Assembly: GCA_013349285.1 (NCBI GenBank)
Contig: DUZU01000022.1
Coordinates: 1 to 53,122 of the forward strand
Source: Deltaproteobacteria bacterium
Lineage (GTDB): Bacteria > Desulfobacterota > Desulfobulbia > Desulfobulbales > Desulfurivibrionaceae
Length of the DNA stretch: 53,122 nucleotides
Direction: 5' to 3'
Shown here: in pieces, positions 34,981 to 43,329 of the stretch
Layout of the letters: each line of letters starts with the position of its first letter
Position numbering within the stretch: the stretch's first letter is position 1
Notes under the pieces: model-generated
Databases searched by the model: none
What the model was told of the DNA's origin: nothing
What the model saw: only the letters and a program-made list of their open reading frames with translations
Translations under genes and position numbers: made by a program

Positions 34981-37617
34981 TTAACCAATAAGACCGTTGA
35001 CCATTGATTTGGCCAATGCAACCGCTTTCGGATGACGCATAATCAACAACTCACCGCCGGCCATCATCATACAAGAAGCGGTAATCGCTTCCATCAAAAT
35101 GCCGCGGCGCTCAGCGTCACCAATCAGATCATCGGATGGCAGCCTGCACTCTTTCGCCTTCCAAACCTCACGACCCAAGTTACAGATAAACGGAACCTGA
35201 AGCTTGTCATCCTGCTGGGTCAAGGCGGCCAGACGAATCCGCTCCATAACCGAGTAGGTATATTCAATACCGTAACCCAAAGCACCAATGGAGGGATCGA
35301 TTAAAACAGTATCAAGGGATACCCCGAGATTCTGCAGAAGAATATTCAACTGCTTGGCAAGATTGACATCAATGGGGGAAGCGGCGACTATCGGATGCTG
35401 GAAGGCCATCGCCGTGGCTCCGATTGCCCGGTAGTTGGCATCGGACAACGGGGCCAGACATACCTTTTTATCACCGATCACCGAAGTAATCTCACGCAGA
35501 GTCTCGGTATCTTTTTCGCTGTTGCCGCAACCCCAGACAATCACCGGCACATCAACGCTGTTGATGACCTCGGCGGCGGTTTTCGCCGCATCTGCGGAAG
35601 AACGATTCTTGCCGTTGGGATCGGTGCTCACCAGGGAGATACAAAGCGCTTCGGCATTATAGCTTTTCACGCATTTCTGAGCCCAGGCTACCGGGTTGTC
35701 CAAAACATCGGCAAAATGCTGGCTCAAGGTCGCAGGCCATTCCTCTGGTTTCAAATCGGGAATGTCAAAGGCAATAACCGGCTTATTGGGCATCGCGCCT
35801 TCAAAGAGCTGGAAAGGAAGAGTGTTGGCGCCGCCAACCTTTACGGTGCTGGCACCATTGCCGAGAACATTCTCCCGAATTGCTCCGGTATAAGCTTGCT
35901 TGTAAGAAGCCTCAGGCAACTTGGTCGAGCGATCGGCCAACGCAGTTTTCTCGGTGGCAAGGGTGGCAACCTCAAGACCGGCAACAGGCGCGGCAGCCTT
36001 GGGGGCTTCCTTCTTGGTCTCGACCGCGGCTTTAGCCTCGGCGGCTTTTTTGGCTTCCTGGGCAGCCTTGGCCTCGGCGGCTTTTTTGGCTTCCTCGGCA
36101 GCCTTGGCCTCAGCGGCTATTTTCGCTTCCTGGGCGGCTTTGGCCTCGGCGGCTTTCTTGGCCTCCTCGGCCTGTTTGGCTTCCTGGGCCGCCTTGGCTG
36201 CGGCGGCCTTCTTGGCCTCTTCGGCCTGGTCGGCTACCGGAGCGGCAGCAGGCTTAGCGGCTGCCGGAGCAGCAGGAGCTGAAGCAGGAGCAGCAGCGGA
36301 TACCGGTTCACGCCCGAGAATAGCCTCTGCCCCGGCAAACTTAGACAGGGCATCAAATTGATCATCGGACAAACCGAAGGCCTTTTTCAACGCACCAAGA
36401 CCGAGTCTAACGGACTCGAGCGCCATTTGACGTTCTTTTTCATTCATCTCTTCTTCTCCTGCATCATCTATTTCAATCCTCGCCTGATCAGCACCTGTAC
36501 TTCCAGCATCCGCAATTCTTGCCCCGGCACAAAGCTGACGAGCCTCATCTTTGGCTGCGGCAATAATTTTTTCCGCCTCAGCCTTAGCTGCTGCCAGAAC
36601 AGTATCACTTTCCTCGGTTGTAACCGCTTGCGCGCCACCACGAACCTCAATAACTCCGGAGGCAACGGTGACCGCACTTGCAACTGGTTCATCATCAAAA
36701 ACCGGACGAGTAGCAAGGCCTGCCTGTTTTACAATCTCAGGGACCGCGCTTTCCCATTCAATGGCCATAATATGGACACCGGCAACCCCTTTGATTTCCC
36801 GAACCTGATTTATTACGTCAACGCAGATATTGATCCCTTCGGCTTCCTTATCCTTGGCATCCTTCATCCGCGAAATTACCTCATCGGTAACATCCATGCC
36901 GGGGACGAAATTTTTCATGTACCTGGCCATGCCCAATGATTTAGGAGGGGTTACGCCGGCCAGAATATGAACTTTTTCATGAAGACCGAGATCACGGACC
37001 GCCTGCATGAACTTAGCAAAGCGTTCTACATTATATATAATCTGGGTTTGCACAAAGTCGGCGCCATTGGCAACCTTCTTGGCAAGCCTGGCCGCCCGCA
37101 CCTCTTCCGAAGGACCGGCAAAAGGATTTGCCGCAGCCCCAAGGAACAGGCGAGGTTCGTTGTTTTTGATTGCCTCACCACACTGAAATCTCTTTTCATC
37201 ACGCATATCCCGGACCATGCCGAGCAGTTGAATGGAGTCCATATCAAAGACCCCTTTCGAACCTGGATGATTACCAAATTTCTGATGGTCACCGGTGAGA
37301 CAAAGCAGGTTTTTAAGACCGAGGGCGGCAGCGCCCAACAGATCGCTTTGCATACCGATCCGATTGCGATCGCGACAGGTCATCTGGATAACCGGTTCGA
37401 CGCCTTCAGCCAAGGTCAAAAGCCCTGCGCTGATACTGGACATGCGAACAATGGCGGTTTGACAATCCGTAATATTCACGGCATCAACATGGCCTTTTAA
37501 GATCCGTGCCTTCTCGCGTACGACTTCAGCATTGCCGTTTTTTGGTGGTCCAAGCTCACCAGTAACAGCAAACTCCCCTGAATTTAATATTCTCTCTAAG
37601 CGGCTTCCCGATTTCAT
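34981..37617 (-). CDS. Fusion of methylene-THF reductase (MetF) and corrinoid protein small subunit (AcsD)
   Basis: A single 878-residue ORF with no stop codon or frameshift. Residues 1-~300 are a MetF-type reductase (FAVTGELGPPKNGNAEVV, VNITDCQTAIVRM, LLCLTGDHQKFGNHPG, FVQTQIIYNVERFAKFM). It makes 5-methyl-THF. Residues ~300-390 are helical (AAAKAEAEKIIAAAKDEARQ). A conserved-looking block (391-440), an Ala/Pro stretch and four 12-residue Lys/Ala/Glu repeats follow. Residues ~590-878 are AcsD/CdhD (VIAFDIPDLKPEEWP, VIVWGCGNSEKD, LIDPSIGALGYGIEYTYSVMERIR). The fusion joins the enzyme that makes methyl-THF to the corrinoid protein that accepts the methyl group. A good internal RBS and ATG (36447) could also yield AcsD alone. 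No MetV or AcsE is adjacent. Confidence 0.93.
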   Translation of the reverse strand: MKSGSRLERILNSGEFAVTGELGPPKNGNAEVVREKARILKGHVDAVNITDCQTAIVRMSSISAGLLTLAEGVEPVIQMTCRDRNRIGMQSDLLGAAALGLKNLLCLTGDHQKFGNHPGSKGVFDMDSIQLLGMVRDMRDEKRFQCGEAIKNNEPRLFLGAAANPFAGPSEEVRAARLAKKVANGADFVQTQIIYNVERFAKFMQAVRDLGLHEKVHILAGVTPPKSLGMARYMKNFVPGMDVTDEVISRMKDAKDKEAEGINICVDVINQVREIKGVAGVHIMAIEWESAVPEIVKQAGLATRPVFDDEPVASAVTVASGVIEVRGGAQAVTTEESDTVLAAAKAEAEKIIAAAKDEARQLCAGARIADAGSTGADQARIEIDDAGEEEMNEKERQMALESVRLGLGALKKAFGLSDDQFDALSKFAGAEAILGREPVSAAAPASAPAAPAAAKPAAAPVADQAEEAKKAAAAKAAQEAKQAEEAKKAAEAKAAQEAKIAAEAKAAEEAKKAAEAKAAQEAKKAAEAKAAVETKKEAPKAAAPVAGLEVATLATEKTALADRSTKLPEASYKQAYTGAIRENVLGNGASTVKVGGANTLPFQLFEGAMPNKPVIAFDIPDLKPEEWPATLSQHFADVLDNPVAWAQKCVKSYNAEALCISLVSTDPNGKNRSSADAAKTAAEVINSVDVPVIVWGCGNSEKDTETLREITSVIGDKKVCLAPLSDANYRAIGATAMAFQHPIVAASPIDVNLAKQLNILLQNLGVSLDTVLIDPSIGALGYGIEYTYSVMERIRLAALTQQDDKLQVPFICNLGREVWKAKECRLPSDDLIGDAERRGILMEAITASCMMMAGGELLIMRHPKAVALAKSMVNGLIG
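36016..36159 (-). repeat. Four 36-bp tandem repeats encoding a KKAAEAKAAQEA helical linker
   Basis: Four in-frame 36-base units encode KKAAEAKAAQEA, KIAAEAKAAEEA, KKAAEAKAAQEA and KKAAEAKAAVET. Partial copies extend to about 36210. The composition predicts a rigid TolA-like single alpha-helix between the MetF and AcsD parts. The 12-residue period is regular, so copy number may vary between strains. Confidence 0.85.
36445..36460 (-). promoter_or_regulatory. Internal ribosome site and ATG within metF-acsD
   Basis: On the minus strand AGGAG (36456-36460) lies eight bases before an in-frame ATG (36445-36447, residue 391) at MNEKERQMALESVRLG. This is as good as the normal gene starts of the operon. 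It may allow a separate AcsD product without MetF, or be a relic of two genes that fused. Confidence 0.45.
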
Positions 37618-37663
37618 CGGTATAAATCCTTTTTTCTTTATCTTAGAAAAAGTTCTTCTTTAA

Positions 37664-39658
37664 TTAAACCTTAGCCGGTCCGTGACAGCCCACATCCTTC
37701 AGGCCTTCGGAACCGAGATCACGACGCATATCCATATCGAAAAGAACCCTTTCGGTTTTCTTGTTGATACCGAGTGCATCGCGCTTGGCATCTATCTTTT
37801 CAATCATGATCCTGGCTATTTCCTTGGGATCCTTGGCAACATTCCAATGTGCTCCCATGGGGCCCATGAGACCTTCAAGCAGATACTTGTTGAACTTATT
37901 GGCGCCGGTGGTGGGCAGATCCTGGAAGACAACCTGAGCACCGCTGGCCACAAAGTACTGTCCGATGGCCACAGCTTTTTCACTCATCCACAACGGTGCG
38001 GTACCAATGGCCGGCAGATCGGAAATATCATCGCCCAAGCCACCCTGGCGTACCATCTCGGTTGCGGCAATCAAGATCCGGCTGTTATCGACACAGGATC
38101 CCATATGGAGAACCGGCGGCATACCGACGGTTTCACAAACCTCGGCCAAAGACTCGCCACAATATTTAGCCGCTTCCGGATTAACCAGCCCTGCCCTGCC
38201 GAGCGCGGTTGCGGCACAGCCGGTGGCCAACACCAGCACATTGTTCTTGATCAACTCCCGGGCAATAATCTCATGGGATTCATCGGACAGCTGGAAATTA
38301 TCACAGCCGACAATGGCGGCAACCCCGCGGATCCTGCCGTTGATGATATTATCGTTCAACGGGCGATAGCTGGCCCGGAACCGACCACCAAGCATGTAGT
38401 TAATGGTCTCATGGGAGAACCCGACAACCACGTCGAGTTTGGAATCTTCAGGAATAAAAAATTTGCCGCGTTTCTTATAATTCTTGATGGCCCGCGTCAA
38501 AATCTCTTTGGCGGACTCAAGGGCGGCATGCTCCTCGAACTGAATATGAACGGCGCCGTCCATCTTGGCCCGGTAGTTGGTGGTGATAATATCGGTATGA
38601 AAGCTCTTAGCCACATCAACCACGGACTGCATGATACATTGAACATCAACGACCATGGCCTCGATGGCGCCGGTGGCCAGGGTAATCTCCTGCTGAACGA
38701 AACCGGCCGCTACAGGAATTCCACGCCGCATCAGGATCTCATTACCGGTACAACAAACCCCGACCAGATTGATCCCCTTGGCGCCCTGTTTCTTGGCCAG
38801 CTCGATCATCTCGGGAGCTTCGGCGGCGATGCAAAGTGCTTCCGCAAGCAGCGGCTCATGACCATGAACGGTGATGTTAACCTGATCGGCCTTCAAAACG
38901 CCGAGGTCAACCATGGAGCGACGAGGCACCGGGGTACCGAACATGATGTCGGTGAGTTCGGTGGAGAGCATCGATGAGCCCCAGCCGTCGCCAAGTGCAC
39001 AACGGGAGGCCTGGAGCATGATGTTTTTATAATCCTGATCAACACCCATGTGGGTGCGATGCATCATCTCAACCACCTCCCGGTCAATACCGCGAGGGGC
39101 AATGCCAAGCTTTTTCCAGATCGCCTGCCGTTTGGGGGTAGCGCGCTTAAGCATGGAAAGCGGCTCATCATCCTGGCTGCCAAACTCGGCCAGGGCCTTT
39201 TCGCCAAGCTCAAGGGCGATATCGTTTACTTCACGATCTTCGGTTACGATCCCAAAAACCTCGGCAAGCTTCTTCAGCTTATCGACGTCTTTGATCTGAT
39301 GGGGGCTGTTACCTTTGGCGGTTTCAATAAAGCCCTTAACCATCTCCCGGGCATGATCGGTATGGGCGGCGGAACCGGCAGCGATCACCCGGGCAAAATT
39401 TCTGGCGGCAACGGTATCAGCGGTTGCGCCACAAATGCCGATCATATCCTCAACGCCATCAATAATCTGACAGGGACCCATATTACAGTTACGGCAGCAG
39501 GTTCCCCCTGAGCCGAAAAGACAAGCAGACATGCCGCGTGATTTCACCCGGTCATAAGCGGTGTTGATACCCTTGGAAACCTCTTGCGAGAGAACCTGTT
39601 TTGAGGAGGTGCAGGTGATTTCCGTACAACCTTCACATCCGTTTCTTGTGATTGCCAT
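37664..39658 (-). CDS. acsA: Carbon monoxide dehydrogenase catalytic subunit (CooS/AcsA)
   Basis: A 664-residue Ni-Fe-S CODH that reduces CO2 to CO for AcsB, or runs in reverse. The N-terminal cysteines of the D and B clusters are in CLFGSGGTCCRNCNMGPC. C-cluster ligands are in later segments: VGVCCTGNEI, AAIVGCDNFQ, VLATGCAATALGR and MGSCVDNSR. Length fits the homodimeric bacterial enzyme. The gene lies directly before the metF-acsD fusion and is followed by acsB and acsC, so AcsA is the better symbol than a stand-alone CooS. GAGGA precedes the ATG. No CooC nickel-insertion ATPase is encoded nearby. Confidence 0.96.
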   Translation of the reverse strand: MAITRNGCEGCTEITCTSSKQVLSQEVSKGINTAYDRVKSRGMSACLFGSGGTCCRNCNMGPCQIIDGVEDMIGICGATADTVAARNFARVIAAGSAAHTDHAREMVKGFIETAKGNSPHQIKDVDKLKKLAEVFGIVTEDREVNDIALELGEKALAEFGSQDDEPLSMLKRATPKRQAIWKKLGIAPRGIDREVVEMMHRTHMGVDQDYKNIMLQASRCALGDGWGSSMLSTELTDIMFGTPVPRRSMVDLGVLKADQVNITVHGHEPLLAEALCIAAEAPEMIELAKKQGAKGINLVGVCCTGNEILMRRGIPVAAGFVQQEITLATGAIEAMVVDVQCIMQSVVDVAKSFHTDIITTNYRAKMDGAVHIQFEEHAALESAKEILTRAIKNYKKRGKFFIPEDSKLDVVVGFSHETINYMLGGRFRASYRPLNDNIINGRIRGVAAIVGCDNFQLSDESHEIIARELIKNNVLVLATGCAATALGRAGLVNPEAAKYCGESLAEVCETVGMPPVLHMGSCVDNSRILIAATEMVRQGGLGDDISDLPAIGTAPLWMSEKAVAIGQYFVASGAQVVFQDLPTTGANKFNKYLLEGLMGPMGAHWNVAKDPKEIARIMIEKIDAKRDALGINKKTERVLFDMDMRRDLGSEGLKDVGCHGPAKV

Positions 39659-39717
39659 GTTTCGTCCTCAGTAGCTTAAGTACTCTATAAATCGGAAATC
39701 ACTTTCCGAAATACTTA

Positions 39718-40605
39718 TTATATCAAACCGGCAGCCTGCTTGGCGGCCTGAACTGTATTCTTCATCAACATGGTAATGGTCATGGGACCAACGCCACCGG
39801 GAACCGGGGTAATGGCCGAGGCTTTTTCCTTAACCGAAGCAAACTCGACATCGCCGGCAAGTATAGCCTTGCCGCTATCGGTCATGCCGATCCGGTTAAC
39901 GCCGACATCAATTACCACAACCCCTTCTTTAACCTGATCAGCCTTGATCATATTGGCAACGCCCACCGCGGCGATGATGATATCAGCCCGTTTGAGATGA
40001 GCGTCCATATCCTTGGTCCTGGTGTGACAGAGGGTCACCGTGGCATTGCCGGCCGGCCGTTTCTGCAGCATGAGGTTGGCCATGGGTTTACCGACGATGT
40101 TGGATCGCCCGACAATAACCACTTCGGCGCCGCTGGTTTCAACTCCGGAACGAACCAAAAGCTCAAGGATGCCGTGGGGGGTACAGGGCAGGAAGCACTG
40201 CTCGCCAAGAACCATTTTGCCGACATTGACCGGATGGAAACCGTCGACATCCTTTTCCGGATCAATGGCGTAAAGAACCTTGGCTTCATTGATATGCTTG
40301 GGTAGCGGCAGCTGAACCAGGATGCCGTTGATCTTGTCGTCTTTGTTGTATTTGTCAACCAGGGCCAGCAGATCTTCTTCTTTGGTATCAGCGTCAAGGG
40401 TTACCTGTTCGGAATGGATACCAAGGGCGTGAGCGGTCTTGTTTTTAGCACTTACATAAGACTGAGAGGCAGGATCTTCGCCGACCAGAATGGTGACCAA
40501 CCCAGGTACCACATTGTGTTTTTCCTTTAGCTCAGAAACTTCGACCTTCAACTCCTCCCGAATAGCTTTAGCCACTTCGGTACCGCTGATGATTTTGGCA
40601 CTCAT
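39718..40605 (-). CDS. folD: Bifunctional methylene-THF dehydrogenase/methenyl-THF cyclohydrolase
   Basis: A 295-residue cytoplasmic enzyme that interconverts 10-formyl-, methenyl- and methylene-THF with NAD(P)H. These are the middle steps of the methyl branch between Fhs and MetF. Signatures are GEDPASQSYVSAKNKTAHALGI (with the catalytic lysine of the YxxxK motif), ILVQLPLPKHI, VDGFHPVNVGKM, VVIVGRSNIVGKPMANLML and TPVPGGVGPMTI. AAGGAG sits seven bases before the ATG. It is first in the acs operon, so a separate FchA cyclohydrolase is not required. Confidence 0.96.
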   Translation of the reverse strand: MSAKIISGTEVAKAIREELKVEVSELKEKHNVVPGLVTILVGEDPASQSYVSAKNKTAHALGIHSEQVTLDADTKEEDLLALVDKYNKDDKINGILVQLPLPKHINEAKVLYAIDPEKDVDGFHPVNVGKMVLGEQCFLPCTPHGILELLVRSGVETSGAEVVIVGRSNIVGKPMANLMLQKRPAGNATVTLCHTRTKDMDAHLKRADIIIAAVGVANMIKADQVKEGVVVIDVGVNRIGMTDSGKAILAGDVEFASVKEKASAITPVPGGVGPMTITMLMKNTVQAAKQAAGLI

Positions 40606-40912
40606 TAAATTCTCCTTATATATTCAACTATCTAAAATTATAGAGATCTAATTAATTCCCAATACACTCTGATAAAAAAATGAAAGAAATCCCTGCCCAC
40701 CAAATTACGTCAACGCATTAGCGCGTAAAACGATGTGGCGGAAAGGTAAAACCAAGGTTTAAGAGCCAACAAAACTACCCAATTCGACGCCATATTTCAA
40801 TAGGTATATATACCGGATAGAACTAAAGTTCAGTAATTTTTATCAAGGAAAAATGACCAATCGGAAAATATGGCCGTGAAGTCAAATACACGAAAAAAGC
40901 AACTAATTGAAA
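40606..40912. other. Spacer upstream of folD
   Basis: This 307-base AT-rich gap holds the folD ribosome site and a likely promoter (next entry). No coding sequence, tRNA or known riboswitch is visible in the remainder. Since pilB also ends at its far side, its transcript must terminate here or read through into folD. I see no clear terminator. Confidence 0.55.
40637..40642 (-). promoter_or_regulatory. Candidate -10 element of the Wood-Ljungdahl operon
   Basis: On the minus strand a perfect TATAAT occurs 31 bases before the folD ATG. No good -35 is visible at 16-18 bases, so an activator or another sigma contact may be needed. It would start the folD-to-mvhD transcript, about 17 kb long. Confidence 0.5.
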
Positions 40913-43132
40913 TTACGCTGATTTTCCACTACGTTCATTTGCCAGCTTAACAATAATATTATTGGCGGAATTAAGACGGTTAACCACGGTCTTAAAAAGA
41001 TGCCCGGCAACATCCGGGTATTTAGCAATAATCTCCGCGAGTTTATCCCCGGGAAAGCGTTTAATTTTCGAACGCCCCTTGGAAAGGATCGAAGCGGAAC
41101 GCGGCTCACCGGAGATGGCGGACATTTCACCAAAATACTCACCCGGCTCGGTGATCTCCGCGATTTTTTTACCGTCTTTAACAACACTGACCGCGCCGGT
41201 AACCAGCTTAAAGAAGTCCATATCATTATTATTCTGCCGAATAATAAAATCGCCGTCATCATACTCTTCAATATCAGGATGAACCAGATAGGCGGGCAGA
41301 CTTTCTTCGGTGACGACCGTTCTTCGCGTCACCTCCTCAAGACTGGTTACCCCTTCCATGGCCTTAATGATAGCCGCTCGCCGCAACGGCACCATCCCCT
41401 CGTTGATCGCAATCTTGCGCAACTGGTCTTCCGGCACCTCGGCATTAATCGCCTTGGCGACTTCGTCGGTCACTTCCATCAACTCAAAAAAACCTACCCG
41501 GCCTTTATAACCGACCCCTTTGCACTTGGCGCAACCCTTGGGACCATAGAGAACAAATTCCTTTTCCAGCTCATCCTCCTTAAAGCCCAGGGCCAGGAGT
41601 TCTTCCTTCGGGGGACGCGCCACCTCTTTCTTGCACTCGCCGCAGAGCCGCCGGCCAAGACGCTGAGAAAGAACCATGGTAACGGCCGAGGCCAAATTGA
41701 AGGCGGGAATACCGATATCACGCAGACGGCCAATGGTGGCCGGGCAGTCGTTGGTATGCAGGGTGGAAAAAACAAGATGGCCGGTCATCGCCGCCTTAAT
41801 ACCGATCTCGGCGGTTTCCATATCCCGGATCTCACCTACCATGATAATATCGGGATCCTGCCGCAAAAAAGCCTTAAGGGCGGCGGCAAAGGTCATGCCG
41901 ACCTCTTTTTTCACATTAACCTGGTTGATCCCTTTAAAGTTGAACTCAACCGGGTCTTCCGCGGTCAAAATCTTGGTGTCCTCACTGTTGAGTGAGTTGA
42001 GTACCGAATAGAGCGTTACGGTTTTACCGCTACCGGTCGGCCCGGTAACCAGTAACAGGCCCTGGGGTCTTTCAATACAGCGCTTGAGGGTTGTAAAGGT
42101 ATCCACTTGAAAACCAAGCTTGGTCAAGTCGACATTAAGACTGCCCTTGTCAAGGATACGCAGAACAATACTCTCGCCAAACAGGGTGGGCAGCGTGGAA
42201 ACCCGGAAATCAACGGCCCTGTTCCGCCCCATCTTGATCCGGATCCGACCGTCCTGGGGGACGCGACGCTCGGTAATATCAAGGGACGACATAATTTTAA
42301 TGCGGGAAGTCAAGGCATTCTTGATGGACAACGGCAGGTTCATCGACTTATAGAGGGAGCCGTCCACCCGGTAGCGAACCTGCAGGGATTTTTCATAGGG
42401 TTCTATGTGAATATCGCTGACCCCGTCATTGACCGCCTTGACCAAAATCCCGTTGACCAGCTTGATGATCGGCGCATCGGTAGCGGAATATTGATCCGCG
42501 CCGCTCTCTTCCCCTAGGGTCTCGATCTCCATCCCCTCGGCTGCCTCGGAGGCGAGGGCGCCGAAATCGTCGATCTGGGTGACCGGCATATCATCCTCTT
42601 TATCCTTGGCATCTTTCGCTTCGGAAAAAGACTTATATTCCTCATCGCTGATCTTATAGTAAGTTTTATAGGCCTCAATAATATCCTTTTCCGTTGACAC
42701 GCAAACGGTAAGGGGCATCTTCACCTCACCCTGCAGATATTCAACCGCAGCGGTGTCGGTGGGTTCGGCCATGGTAATCCGGAGATTCTTGCCTATTTTC
42801 CGTAAGGGAAAGGCCAGATATTTCTTGGCAATCTCATAGGGCATTGCCTCGATGGCATCGGGCTTGGGTGGTTCACGACTGATAAAAACCGCCTGGTAAT
42901 TATGCAGACGACTCAGGAAGTTGAGAATGGTATTCTCGTCGATATGACCCAGGCGACAGAGGATGGTACTTAACCGCTCTCCGGATTTTTTCTGGATCGC
43001 AACAGCTTCCTCCAACTGGTTGCTGCTTATCTGCCCCTCTTTCCTAAGGAGATCACCAATCTTAAGCTTGCCGGCGCCAGACTGATCCTTAACCGTTGAA
43101 CGAAGATTTGATTTTTTTTCCGGTTCGGACAT
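40913..43132 (-). CDS. PilB/GspE-type ATPase with C-terminal cyclic-nucleotide-binding domain
   Basis: A 739-residue secretion/pilus ATPase. The N-terminal MshEN-type domain (KIGDLLRKEGQISSNQLEEA, ERLSTILCRLGHIDENTI) is a known c-di-GMP-binding fold. The motor domain has Walker A GPTGSGKT (near 366), the Asp box ILTAEDPVEF, Walker B DPDIIMVGEIRDMETAEIG and the His box STLHTND. A zinc motif (CGECKKE and CAKCKG) follows. Residues ~620-739 add a CAP_ED domain (GEYFGEMSAISGEPRSASI) that keeps the arginine normally contacting a cyclic nucleotide phosphate. Such ATPases extend type IV pili or drive type II secretion at the inner membrane. No other pilus gene is in the window, and it lies between fhs and folD. 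Confidence 0.9.
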   Translation of the reverse strand: MSEPEKKSNLRSTVKDQSGAGKLKIGDLLRKEGQISSNQLEEAVAIQKKSGERLSTILCRLGHIDENTILNFLSRLHNYQAVFISREPPKPDAIEAMPYEIAKKYLAFPLRKIGKNLRITMAEPTDTAAVEYLQGEVKMPLTVCVSTEKDIIEAYKTYYKISDEEYKSFSEAKDAKDKEDDMPVTQIDDFGALASEAAEGMEIETLGEESGADQYSATDAPIIKLVNGILVKAVNDGVSDIHIEPYEKSLQVRYRVDGSLYKSMNLPLSIKNALTSRIKIMSSLDITERRVPQDGRIRIKMGRNRAVDFRVSTLPTLFGESIVLRILDKGSLNVDLTKLGFQVDTFTTLKRCIERPQGLLLVTGPTGSGKTVTLYSVLNSLNSEDTKILTAEDPVEFNFKGINQVNVKKEVGMTFAAALKAFLRQDPDIIMVGEIRDMETAEIGIKAAMTGHLVFSTLHTNDCPATIGRLRDIGIPAFNLASAVTMVLSQRLGRRLCGECKKEVARPPKEELLALGFKEDELEKEFVLYGPKGCAKCKGVGYKGRVGFFELMEVTDEVAKAINAEVPEDQLRKIAINEGMVPLRRAAIIKAMEGVTSLEEVTRRTVVTEESLPAYLVHPDIEEYDDGDFIIRQNNNDMDFFKLVTGAVSVVKDGKKIAEITEPGEYFGEMSAISGEPRSASILSKGRSKIKRFPGDKLAEIIAKYPDVAGHLFKTVVNRLNSANNIIVKLANERSGKSA

Positions 43133-43266
43133 TTTATCTCAAAAAATAAAATTTTAACGATAGATAATCACTATATGTTTATCAGATTAATTCATAATAT
43201 CATAGCTCTATCAATATATGTAATACTATATCTCCCCTCCCACCGGCAAGCCCAGGCCTAAACAAT

Positions 43267-43303
43267 AAAAAAAAAGGTCGTCGGGATTACCCCGACGACC
43301 TTT
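43267..43303 (-). terminator. Intrinsic terminator after fhs
   Basis: AAAGGTCGTCGGG (43273-43285) and CCCGACGACCTTT (43291-43303) form a perfect 13-bp stem with a 5-base loop. Read on the minus strand, it is followed by a long T tract. It separates the fhs transcript from the pilB-type gene. Confidence 0.93.
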
Positions 43304-43329
43304 AACATTACCAGCTGAACAACCTTTTT

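Noticed and set aside
36016-36210. CRISPR-like or mobile repeat
   Set aside because: The repeats are in frame, without spacers, and simply encode a helical protein linker.
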